Under the pieces are notes generated by a model, which was not told where the DNA came from, ran no database searches, and worked only from the letters and a program-made list of their open reading frames with translations. Made by a program: the position numbers and the translations under genes. A stretch of DNA of 41,948 nt from Chlamydomonas sphaeroides (lineage: Eukaryota; Chlorophyta; Chlorophyceae; Chlamydomonadales; Chlamydomonadaceae): assembly GCA_001662425.1 (NCBI GenBank), contig BDDC01000806.1, positions 1 through 41,948 of the forward strand, read 5' to 3'. Positions 1 through 12,300 of the stretch are shown one piece after another (the stretch's first letter is position 1; each line of letters opens with the position of its first letter).

Positions 1-311
1 CCTAGTCCCATCCAACCGCCGCCCCGGCCTCCATCGCCACGGCCACCTAGCCCAAAGCCCTCGCCCCCATCGCCACGCCCGCCCCCCTTTCCACCATCTC
101 CAAAGCCGTCGCCGCCCCCCTCCCCACCCTCTCCCCCCGGCCCCCCGCCGTCGCTACCGCCGCCGCCGTCGCTACCTCTGCCACCCAGCCCTTCACCGCC
201 ACCGCCCATGCCCCCACCGCCGCCCAGCCCTCCACCTAGGCCTCCCTCCCCGCCCCCATCCGGACCCCCATCTCCCCCGCCGCCCAGCCCGCCGCCACCC
301 CCGCATGGCGC
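1..311 (+). CDS. Proline-rich (SPPP, hydroxyproline-type) tract at the truncated N-terminal side
   Basis: Frame 1 from base 1 reads almost only Pro and Ser with SPPPPP, PPSPPP and SPKPSPP repeats for about 100 residues, then changes abruptly at HGAFGG into folded Cys-containing sequence. Such tracts are known from volvocine wall and matrix proteins (pherophorins, HRGPs), where prolines are hydroxylated and O-glycosylated and form a stiff polyproline II rod. Here it would hold the lectin part away from an unseen N-terminal region. It is the 5' part of the exon ending at 918. No start codon or signal peptide lies in the window, so the gene continues upstream. Confidence 0.85.
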
Positions 312-3300
312 ATTCGGCGGCACGCCCACCTGCCCCAGCTGCTCGCCGGTCCTAGGCGACTGGACGCAGGACTCGCCCTTTTACGACACCCAGGCCCAGG
401 GGTCGCTGGTGTGCCCCGAGGGCTACGTGCTCGGCAGCATCACGCAGACCCGCCTCAACGCCTCCGTCGTGCCGGGCGGCGCCCTGGAGACCGCATGGCC
501 GCTCATGGGCCTGTCCGGCAGCTGTGTGCCGGTGCTGGTGCCCACATCGTTGCAGGCCGCGGTGGTGGCTCTGACGCAGCCCCTGCTGCCGGCGACGCTG
601 CCGCGCAGCACGGTGGGTTTTCTAGCCTGCATATCCGTAACTACGGCAGGCAGACCAGGGCATCCCTACACGCAACTGCTAAAGCACTGCGCCGTCGCCA
701 CCTCCCAGGTGACCACTAACTGCAGCACGGGCACGGGGGCCACGGCCGGCATTGTCGAGCTCGCCGGCCTCTTCGCGCACTTCACGAACCAGCGCCCCGC
801 CTACGTCGCTGCGCTGACGGCGCGCTGCGGCAGCAGCGCGGGGTCGCTGGTTGTCCCGAACGCCGCCTCCGGCCATGTGCCCTGGTCATTCGGATGCCCG
901 GCAGGCCATGCAATCCAGGTTCGTCAGAAACACACGACCCATGTTTGTAGCACCGTGCACGTCGTCCTGGCGAAGCTGGTACTCTTGGCACATCTTATCT
1001 TGCCACAAACTAAACGGTCCCATGTATGCTCGGCCATCTATGCCGTGCGTGGCCCGTAGGAGCTGAGCTGGTCGCGCCAGACGGCCGCACCGGCTAACGG
1101 GAGCGCCCTGAGCGCCGAGCTGCACTTTCTGAGTAGCCTGGTTGTGCGATGCGCGCTGGTGGCGGGCAGGCCACCGGTGCTGGATCCAGGTGGGCGCCGC
1201 ATGCATGGAGGGGCAGGGGCGTTACCATGCTCACATGGGTAGCGACTTCTGCCGCTTGCAATCGCTTGTACTTCCGCAGCTGTGGAGGCCTTTTCGACAA
1301 ATGCTGCCGAAGGCCTCACGGCTTGGCGGGTGCAGTGCCCAGAAGACTCCTTTGCTACAGGCCTGATCGCCAGGTGCGGGCCGCATGCATTCCCTTGACA
1401 GTGACTGCTCACATCTCGTCATGATCGCACACACCACATCGATCGTCTTTCCTCAACGCCAAGCCGACATGCCCTTGCATGCCGTGCACGCATGCCTGCT
1501 GCATATGCTGCCTTGCAGCTACGACTCACCCCCTGGCGGCCTGTCGGTCGACACAGTGGTGTCCAGCCTGAGTGTTGTGTGCGGTGGCGCCGCCCCTGTC
1601 GTGCGTGGTAGGGTCGTCCATGGGCTTTTACTGCTGTGGCACCAATCGTGCTTGTCAGCGGTCGACACTCTGCTTCGCGCCGTGCAGGCTTTAGCTCGGG
1701 AGCACCGCTTACGGCTGCAAGCACCGTGGCCGCACCCGCTGCCTGCCCGACGGGTATTGCTGCTCTGACGTCAAATCAGCTTACAATCCCGTCATACGCC
1801 AGCGCCCCCGGAGTGCTACTTTCGGTGGCCCCCCACTGCTACGATGCCTATGGGGGCGCCTACACACTGGCGCTTGACTACACCATGGGCGCAGCGGTAT
1901 TCATGGGATTTATGGGACGGCGGCTGCGTGCCCGCCCGCTACTTGCTGACCAGCTTTGGCGACCCTTGCATCTGCTCCCTTTCATCCATATCATGAATGC
2001 TCATCCATGTCCATGTGTGCCGCTGCGCTGTACATCAGGGTGTGCCGATGATAGCGGCCTGTCCGGCGTGGACACTGGCGGCCGGGCTGCATGGTCTGCG
2101 CTCGCCGGCCGGCCACCTTCACGGCCTGAGGCTGGTTTGTGTGGACGCTCCGACTGCCAAGGCCCCCGATACTTTGCTTGGTGGGTTGTAATCTTGCTGC
2201 AGGCAAGCTATCGTCCATGTCATGACCTTTCTTATTTCGTTGTCCGTCCCCAGCCCAACTGCCGTTGAACGGCGAGCTGCCTTCCGGGGGCGGCATGCCC
2301 TTCCGGCACGAGTGCCCTCTGGGCTCCAAGGCCGTGTCCATCATCGCAGCTGTGGACCGGCAACAGGGTGTGGCGCAGGTGCAGTTGGAGTGCGACAACG
2401 CACCCTCCTCGTCGCTGCTCGACGACGCCAACAGCACAAGCCTGCAAGCAACGTCGCGCATGAGCTTTGCCACAGCGGCTGGTGACATGGCGCTCGAGAG
2501 CACGTACCAACACGAGGCAAGCTACAGCGACTACCTCACCGGGCGGGTCATATAGGCATGGGCGGCAGTGTCCGTGTTGTGCTGTTGTACCTAGCGTGCA
2601 CTTGAATGAAGGGCCGTTACACAATTTTAATGCGCTTGCTGCTATTGTGAAATGTGCAGGCATCGTGCCCGCTTGGATTCTCGGCACTGCTGCCAGAGGC
2701 AGCCACCGTCATAGACACGGATGCGGCTCAGAGCCGGATGCCCGTTGCCTCTCTTGCCCTGCAATCGGGTGTGGAGACCATGGAGCTGTTCGACGTGAAG
2801 CTCGGCTGGAAGCAGGCGCACGAGTTGTGCACGTAAGCACGCGACCTGCTGTATGAATATGAATCGTGGCTGTTCCATTGTTGTGATGCGTGGCAATGTG
2901 CGCTTGCGTGATCTGCATGCGCAGGGCTCGGGGTGGCGAGCTCTGGTCGTACTCAACTGACAGTGAGTTGTGAGCGAACTTTCCCGTCTGGCATCGACGG
3001 ATGAATCCGTTGCTGCCAGGCATACATACATGAACTGCATAATGCATGCCAAAAGATCCCGTCGGTGGCCCGACACATTTCATGTGTGAATTTGTTGGCT
3101 TGCAGGCATTCGAGACCAAGTCGTGGAAATGATCCTCGAGTGGGGCCTGGGACAGCCCGTAGACAGCTTGAGCATCTGGCTTGGCGCCGTCCGGCTTTCG
3201 AGCCAGGAAGCCGCCGCACTCCCAACTCCAGAAGCGGAGGCCCCCGGGCTAGGGAACTACACAAATCTTGCATTCGGGGCCGCAGCCTACAGCATCACAT

Positions 3301-6300
3301 CGGTGCTCTCAACGTCGTCGCTGTCATATATCGCTGCCCTTGCTGTCGACGGCATCACGGCTGTCGATGATTCCCGCTTCCATGGCATGCCGACGAGTGG
3401 CAGCATCAATCCGTGCCTGGCGGTTGATCTTGGCCAAGCTGCTGCCGTGTACCGGTGAGGGAGCCAAGCGTCGTGGTGCCGATGGCGTGTTCCGGGGCAG
3501 TCACGCATGTAGTGCACTTCGGCCCACACACGTCTTTGTCTCTTCCCGCCTGCAGCGTACTCATCGTGCACCGGTTCGACAGCAGCTTAAGTAAGTAACT
3601 CGCTGGCTGGAGGGCATATGCATGCTCACACACTCACTGCCAGGGTGTGCTGCGCGGGTCGTGCTTACTATATGTTGCCTACTTCTCAACACACTCACGG
3701 CTCGACGACCGTACCCAATGCGTGCAAGCAAGTACTTGCATTGCATCTTGATCCATCTGCCCCTACCCGCTCCATTGCTCCCCCAGGCACGAAGACCGCA
3801 GCTGGATCGGAGCTCCGCATCGGTGCGATCCTAACGCCCTATGTAACAGACCTGCTGGCTGCTGTCACGAGCAGCCTTGCGTGTGTGTCATGACATACCG
3901 TATCTACGTAACTCTTTGAAGTGAAGCGTGCGCTGTGCCATTTGCGTGTGCTGCGCTGCCAGGGTTTGCCAACGTGTCAGCCAACCCGTCATCCATCACC
4001 GACAATACGCGCGTCTGGACACTGCCCTCGGCCCCCGCTACCAGCTATGCCACAAGCAGCATCACGCTTAACCAGCCCGTACTTGGCCGCTGGGTGGGTG
4101 TGCACAGCTGCAGCTAGCGTGCGCGGACGTGCACCCATTTTCAAGGGCTAACAGGCCTCGGCCATTGCGTGTTCACTTATCTGTCCTTGCTTGGCACCTT
4201 GCTTTACATTTGCAGGTCACATTCCAGGTGCGTGGGTGGCACTCTCGTGCTGCCGGGAATGTGGGAGACCATAGCATGTGCATGTATCAACACGACGAGC
4301 TCATGAAATCTGTTGTGCATCTTGCATCGAATGTCCAAACCTCAGAACGCAGCGAACAACGAGCTTCAGGTATTCAGCTTGCTGGACGCTGCGGCCCGAC
4401 TGGCGGGTTGCGGGTTGCGGTGCAGGCCGCCGTGTTGCTGTCATGTGGTGCCGCTCAACGATGTTTGCCGCAACTTGTTGCCCCCTAGGTTGTGGAGCTG
4501 CAGGTGTGGGGCCTGCCCAACGCAGCCCTACAGCAGACGGTCCGCAGCTCCACCATCCTCGCCGGCTTCCCTGCTTCCCTGGCGGTGGACGGCGTCGACA
4601 CCAACTCGAGCTCCTTGTGGGTTGTGCTGCTGTTCCGTATAGCTAGCAATTGTGATTATGATCAACCATTTACGCCTCTGCACACCATATGCCGTGGCCT
4701 TCGCAGCTTTGCCTCGCGTGGACGTGCCGGCGACACCCGCCCCTGGCTTGTGGTCGACCTGGGCCGCTCAGTCGCGGTGCAGAGCGTGTTCATCCAAATG
4801 CGACGTGACTGCTGCGGGGAGCGCCTGCAGAACGCGGTACGGCCTTGGCAACTATCCGCATGTATGCAGCTGCGCACTTTGGTTTGGAGGCCCGCAGTGC
4901 TTTGTCAACGCCCATGCATACGTTTGCCTGATGAGTGCATGTCTGTCCACCTTGAAGGAGCTGCGCATCGGAAACGTGAACACCACCACGAGCAATCTCC
5001 TCTCCAGCAACGACCTCGTATGGAGGCAGTCCCAGACATATGGCAATGGCACCCTCATCCAGATCCTGCTCAACCAGACTGCCACTGGCCGGTGGGGTCT
5101 GGTCATAAGCGAGCGGTCGAGTTGACCGTGTTGATTGGCATAAGCGGAGTCGCGCTGCCATAATGCTTACCAAGCTGCCCCATTGCCTGCATTCCGCACG
5201 CGCAGATACGTGAGTCTTATGAACAGCAACACGGGCGGCTCCTTCGAAAACGGTACCCTGGAGGTGCGGCTAGACGGCAGGAGAAATGCACACATCGAGT
5301 AGCCTCACCTCGCCAAAGCCATGACGTCGACTGTGCGTTGGTACCCATTTACGTTGTCGTCCGAAGGTCACCGAGCTCTACATCTTCGGCGCCCCGCTGG
5401 CGGAGCCTGCCGCCACAGCCTACCGTTTCCTCGACGGCACCGCCATGCCCGATGTGCCGCCGTGGAAGGGCGGCGTGCCACCTGACACGGATGACTACTG
5501 CGTGCAGACAGAGATCAATCTGATGATGGGTGATATTGCTTGGGTTGCGGCGCCATGTAGTGGCCGAGTGGCTTCGCCTCTCTGCAAGACCGGCTTGCAG
5601 GCCAAGGACACCACAGACTATACCACAACAGCCGTACCGGCGGTTCAAGTAGTGGGCGACGATGGGTACACGCTGGCAATGTACGATGTGCAGGTCAGTC
5701 ATACTGAAGCAAACATAAGCATAGCCCCCTGTCGGATAACGGCACCGAACTACTTCATGGATAGGCGAGCCGAAGGTTTGCACATGCCCAACCAACCCCA
5801 TGCCCGCCGTGCGACACAGCTGTCACGTGCCTCGGCGGAAGCATTCTGCGCCCAGCGAGGAGGCCAGCTAGCAAGCTTCAAGTCAACATCCGAGATCGAC
5901 CATGTTGCGGCAGCTGCGGCCGTCTACTTGGACCGGACTTACAGCACCAGCACGACCTCTGCTTCCCTCTGGACTTCCATGGCCAACCGCCTGCCTGGTG
6001 AGCTGCTGTCACGCTCCGCAGGGGTAGAAGCGCGTGCTGCTCTTCCCACAACCGAAGCGCAAATAACCGACAGACATGTGCCGCACCAATGCAGCTGAGA
6101 AGGCAGCGTTCCGGCTTGCGGCATCAACTACGCAGTTTGGCTCCCGCGAGTTCCTGTATGTGCCAGGTAAGGCCTTTCATCATGTCCAACCTAGCCATGC
6201 AACCAGTGCGTCACATCTCCGCGGACCCCCTGCCATGTGCAGGACCATACACTTTTGATGCCGCGAGCCAGGCATGCGTAGGCATGGGAGGGGCCCTCGC

Positions 6301-9300
6301 TGCCTTTGCCAATGAGACTGAGTACCGATCTGTCCTGGCGGGCCTGCTTGGAACGGACTGGTTCACGTCACGCTCCGAAACTTCGTACACCTGGATCGGT
6401 GCAAGCGCAACGGGTGAGCGAGTGATGCATGATTTATCACTCGCAACACGGGTTTCTTTTGTAAGCCCTTCGGAAACGCTTAGTAAACAAAGCACACACA
6501 AAGCAACACAAAGCGCTGTGTAAGCCCTTCGTAGCGGCTTTGTTGACAAAGGGCGCACAAAGGCTTGTAGGTGGCTAAGTTTTACAAAGCCCGCCACATG
6601 TTGCATGCGCACACAGTTATGCACACAGTTATCCACATGCCATGTGAGCCAGCCTCAATGCTACTACCTTGAGCCTCGCACTACACGGGCTGTTATGCTG
6701 CCGCTTCCGCCGATGTTTGCAGGCACACCGGTATCGCCGCCATCGAGGGGCTCCATGGTGAACCTGGCCCTGGGCGGGGATGCGTCTGCCAGCAGCAGCA
6801 GCAGTAGTAGCACGTCAGCGGCGTCCGCCTTCGATGGCCTCACATCCTGGGCCTCCTCGGGTGGCTTCAGCTCCACATCGGAGGCGAAACCCTTCCTGGT
6901 TGTGGACGTCGGGCCAGCTGCCGTGTACTCTGTATCCGTCTACCTGAGGGACGACTGCTGCACGAGCACCCTATGCAACCTCGAGATGCGTGTTGGTGCG
7001 TGGGCCTCAGCTAGGATCCATAGGGCGCCGTGCGGCATGTGCAGCTGTCATGCAGGCTGATGCTGCTGTTGCTGGACCCCAGCTGCGACGATCTCCCAGC
7101 TTGTTGAAGCTCCTGAGTGACGAGAACCGGTGGACACTCACTGCGACAGGGTACACGAACCCACGAAACGCGACCCTGGCTTCACTTAACTCGTAAGCAT
7201 GCGGTGCAAGGTCGCGCCGGAGCTGCATAGCTTCCTTGCTTTGGCCCATCGCTTGATACATTAGCCACGCAGCAGCATGCAAAACAATGAAGCGCTGCGT
7301 TTACAGCACGTCAGGCCGTGTTTCCTTGCAAGCTCTTAACACGTCGTGTCCGCCTGGCTCACGCAGGCTGGTATGGCGTCAGAACACGACACAGGTGTTT
7401 TCGACAGGAGCGGTAATTGAAGTGGGCCTGTACAATGCTTCTTTGGGCCCTGTCTTTGGCCGGTGAGCTGCCATAAATAGTGATGAATGAAGACGTGCTT
7501 GTACCGCCGCCGTGCAGATGCCATGGCTAACCTGATGCTGATGTCGTATCAGGTACATATCTCTTCTGGTAGACAGCTTGAGCAACACCACCCTGGAGGT
7601 GAGGCAGCCGGCTAGTACACTTACATATGCGGCCAAGTTTCCACTGCTGCAAACCCATGAAACCATGCCGCCCCTAAAGCCGGCAATTATTGGGACATGC
7701 AAACATCGGCCGCTCACGTCATCGTCCAATTATTCTCCCTTCATGCTGCTGTCGTACTGCAGGTCGCCGAGCTCATGGTGGGTTAGATAGATTCAAGCCC
7801 CACCTGCTCTACCTGCACTCTTTGTTTTTCTCCCTTCATGGGCCAACGCAACCGCCTGTTGATAGGGCTTTACCCAACTCAACATTGCCAGCAGCACCTG
7901 CGTGCACTTCATCCACGCCGACACGGCCGCAGGTCTTCGGGTTCCCCAATCTGGCGCTCGGCCGGGCAGCGTATGCGTCTAGCACACTGGCCCCCTACAC
8001 TGCATCGCGCGCCGTGGACGGCGATGAACAGACCGCCACCTCCATGTTCCACTCGGGCAACGGAACAACGTGCGTTCCGGCTTCTGTGCGTGACACCCTC
8101 TTCTAGCCGCACGGCCTCATACCAGTATATTGCATGTGTCTGCGTGCTTTGCCGTGCCACCTATTGCATCTCGTGCAGGGACTCACGCCCCTTCCTGAGC
8201 GTCGACCTGGGTCTTACCCGGCTGGTGTCTGCGGTCACTTTCCGACTGCACACCGACTGCTGCGGTAAGGGGCACATGGTGTGTATCATTCATCATTTCC
8301 ATCAGCTCGTGTCGCTGTTCTACCTTCCGTTCAAGCCCGCTGTTGGTTATACACCTGTCGTAATTTGCGCACTACGTACTCTGATATACCTGTTGCTGTA
8401 AACCTGCACGAACTAAGCCAGTAGTGCCTCTTGCTGCCAAACATCGCAGCCTCCCGCACGCAATTGCTGGAGCTCCGGATAGGTGAGCGCAACAAGGGCA
8501 ACATGCCTCCAAGGCCCATGCATCAGGGGCAGCTCCAGGTGTCCGTCTGGGGCACGTGTTCCCGTGTGGGGAGCACTGGGACCTACCGGCACCCCACATG
8601 CATGCATGCGGACAACGCGGCGCCAGTCTGCTCTTACGTATCTACAGCAAACACTACCACTCGCCGCGTATGCCAGGTTATACCCTGGCCAACCTCGATC
8701 CACATGCAAGTGCCACATGGATGACCTGCCAGCGTAGCGGCAGCCACGGTGGCTCGAATGCTGGTGCACCCGTTTTTGTGCCTGGCCTTGCCCTTGTGTG
8801 CAGGATCCACCGCTGTGACCTCAGTGGCCGATGCAACCTCCACCATCCGGCTCAACAGCCGCGTGTGGTACGTACGCTACGCACATTGCGTCTTGACACA
8901 AAGCAATGGACACAGAGCTTCCATTCGTGCTTGGCTGTGCAGGCTGCAGAGTGGAACGTTGACCAATGGGACGACTGTCACAGTGAATCTGGCCAGCCCA
9001 GTGCTGGGCCGTTGGGTGACTTTGCAGAACGGCAACACAAATGTGACCGATGGGGCGCTGCAGGTATGAACAAGACCCAGAACGTGGCAACCGGCTGCAT
9101 GCATGCTACCCCACGTGCCATGAACGTGCCCATGCGATGCCGCTGCGTATGCCAATATTCTATAATGCATGTTCGTCCCTGTCATGCCCCTCGCAGATAA
9201 CAGAGCTCCAGGTAAGGACGGAGTGCGAAGAACATCCGCCCATCCGTCCCCAAATATGTTCCAGCGATCCGCACTGAACATGTCAAGCTTCTAATTGCCG

Positions 9301-12300
9301 GCAGGTGTTTGGAGCTCCGTCTCAAGCTGAAAGCCCAACAAACTTAGTGTCCGGCCGGCCCATATATGCCACCAACAACGGCTATTCTTCGTACTGCCCG
9401 ACAGCATCGCAGCGGTGTGTTCTGGTGAGGTCTTTGGTGGGGATCCGTCTGCCCTTGCCTGGGAGCCATTGGCTCTTTCTCTCCTGCCTTCACTCGCTAC
9501 TCAAGCATGCATGGGTGCTTCTGTACTTGTAAAGGCCGACGCTATTGATGGTAACACATTCACGGAATTCAAAGCAATCAACGGCCAGGAGCAAAACTGG
9601 TGCGATGTGATGACACGGCCATCCGTTGTGCCAGGGCTACGGACGCACACGCTCGGACGGTTATGCACATGCGTCATTTGACATTTGTGCGCAGGCTGAG
9701 TATCGACCTGCAGCAGGCCCACTCGGTGTCCCGCTTTGTTCTGGTTGACACGGGCCGCTCTGCCTCCCAATCGGGCGCGCTCGATGGCACCAATGTCTAC
9801 ATTGGTGCGGTCATATTTTCGCGCGCGGGGCCAGCGAGCGAGGCAGCCTCCCGGATAGTCACGCAGGCGCTGCAAGTGGTGCACATGCCTGGTGTCTGCG
9901 CTGAGGACCCATGGAGGCTGCCGCCGTGCCACCTTGCTCACTGCCGGGGAAAGAAGGCAGCTAACGCAATAGCAATATCATTATGCCTGGGCACGTGCAT
10001 GCATGCATGTGTGCGCACAGGAAACTTCCCCATCACATCATCGGCTGACAACCCCAACGTTGGGCGTAACCGTCTTGTATATAACATTGTATGTGTGGCA
10101 TGTCGCTCTCTGCTGCCAGCGCCTTTGCCGTATGTCAGCGTCGCCATGCTGCGTAAAATTCGTGTGCTGTACCAAGCAATGCATCTTGCTTGTGCATGAA
10201 TGGCCTTGCAGCCTAACGACAATTATTGGCAGCAGTACAAGCGATACACCGTTTCTTTCACCGTTTCCGTGGTCGGCCGGTGCGTGCCGCAGATTTTGTT
10301 GCACGCTATCGCTTGTCATGCCTCAACGTAACCACCTGCACCAACATGCCGGGCCCACGTATAGATGGTTTGTGCTTGATAAGCCAGGGCAGTACAACAC
10401 CATTGGTGTTGCTGAGATAGAGGTGCGCACACATGCGTGGGGGCCTGGGCCTGTGTTCTTCGCATTCTTATAATCGGCAGTGCAATATCCGCACAACGTG
10501 CAACACTGCTAAAATTGAGTGTGCGTGTGTATCCTCATGCCCATGGGCGGTCGCAGGTCTGGGGTGTGCCGTACGCCGCTGACGTGTCGTCCTATGCATG
10601 GGTAGACGGCCGCACCCTGTCACCTCCCTCATGGGGTGGCCTGGTACCAGTGGCGCACCAAGGCCAGTGCGTGGCTGTGGTTTCGAGTGCCTGCAACGCC
10701 ACCGCACAGACCTGCAGCCACACATGGAACAACCTGCCGTGCTCGACATCAAATTTCGCCGCCATCTGTGCTCGCAGTGAGTCATACATGCCGCCGTCAT
10801 CACATCACATCACTAGCATGGCTAACGTTGTCTATGTGTAGTGTCACTTCGTTTACTGTAAGGCTTACCCGTAAACAACTTTGTTCTTGCAGCCACATCT
10901 GCCTCTGCGAACATGCTGGCCAGTGGGCGGCGCTACGAACTGCAGACCACACGGCTGGCATGGTCGGCCGCACAGGCAGCCTGCGAGCAGTTGGGCAGCC
11001 GCAACCTCGCCAGCTTTGGCAGCGCCCAGCAGTACAGCCAGGCCATGGCCGACCTCCTGTCCAGGCAGTCGGGACTGGCCGCCCTGCGCTGGACGCGTGA
11101 CAGCAACAATCGCACATGGACAACCCAAATCCACATTGGCCTGAGCGACCAGGGTGCGTTGTCTAACAAGGCTATATAGTAGTATGCATGCTGTGGGCTG
11201 CGGCCATGCATTGTGATGACCGGATCTTGAATGTCATTCCCGCAGTCGATGAATCGATATGGACATGGGCAGACGGCAAGCCCTTTGTCTAGGCCGCGTG
11301 GCTTCGCACACCGCTTGTTGCCAATGACTGCTCAGCCATTCAGCTTAACTGCACGTTGAGCGGAACCAGCTACACGAAGTGAGAGCGAGACGCGAGGGCG
11401 AGCGCAATTGAGCAAGCAGCACATGCGTGTAAGGAAGCTTCCTGCTGTTTCTGCAACGGGTTCAACCTTTCCTGCCTTTATTATTTCCGCAGCTGCACAC
11501 ACGGCTTCATGGATGTGGCGTGCACGCTTGCGGCCAGCTACCTGTGTGTCATGGAGCTGTCGGATAACTGGGGGTGGGTTAACTTCACGGGCGTTGGGTC
11601 GGTCTGCAGTGGATATACCCATCCGCGCCATGGCAGCTCTTCCTCGGGCTTGCTTACGGTCCAGTGTTGCATGTATGCATGAATAGCTGCATTGCCGTGC
11701 CTTGCATGTCTGTCGCTGCAGGTACACGGACGGCCAGGTGCTAGAATACACGCAGCAGCGCAACGCATCAACCCCAGCGCTGCCAGGGGCCGCTGTGCCA
11801 GTCAACTATCGTTGGGCTCCAGGTGGGTGCCGCTGCTGGCCCCCCATTGCATGCCCCTGCTGGTCACGTATCCTGCTCCATGCTCTGTCCGGCCGACCCA
11901 CCTCCACAACAGGTGCCCCGGCCATCTACAATCCGCTGGCATCGAGCACGCCCAGCGACTGCGCGGCCTTCAAAGTGTCGCTTGAAACAGGCACACTGCC
12001 CAAAACGCACGGTTTCCGCGATGTGCAGTGCTCGGACACGTACCGGCCAGTGTGCCGTCGCTTGACACCTGTCAACGCCAAGTCGCTGTCTGACGATGAA
12101 GTCTACGCGCTCACGATAATGGACCCGATGGGGTCTCGCATCGTGGACAGCGGTCAGATGGAGCTCACAGCATACGACATCATCGCCGACTGGGCTTCAG
12201 CCCATGCTGTGTGCGCCTTTTTTGGAGCGACCCTGGCCGAGCCAGCTTCCTCCTTCGCGGAACTTGGCGCTGGCACAGTGCTTAGCAACATTGTCCGTGA

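Noticed and set aside
1991..2503. Minus-strand open frame of about 170 codons
   Set aside because: It is the complement of the VMO-like exons 2039-2180 and 2254-2546, has no domain and no splice logic, and reflects GC-rich composition.
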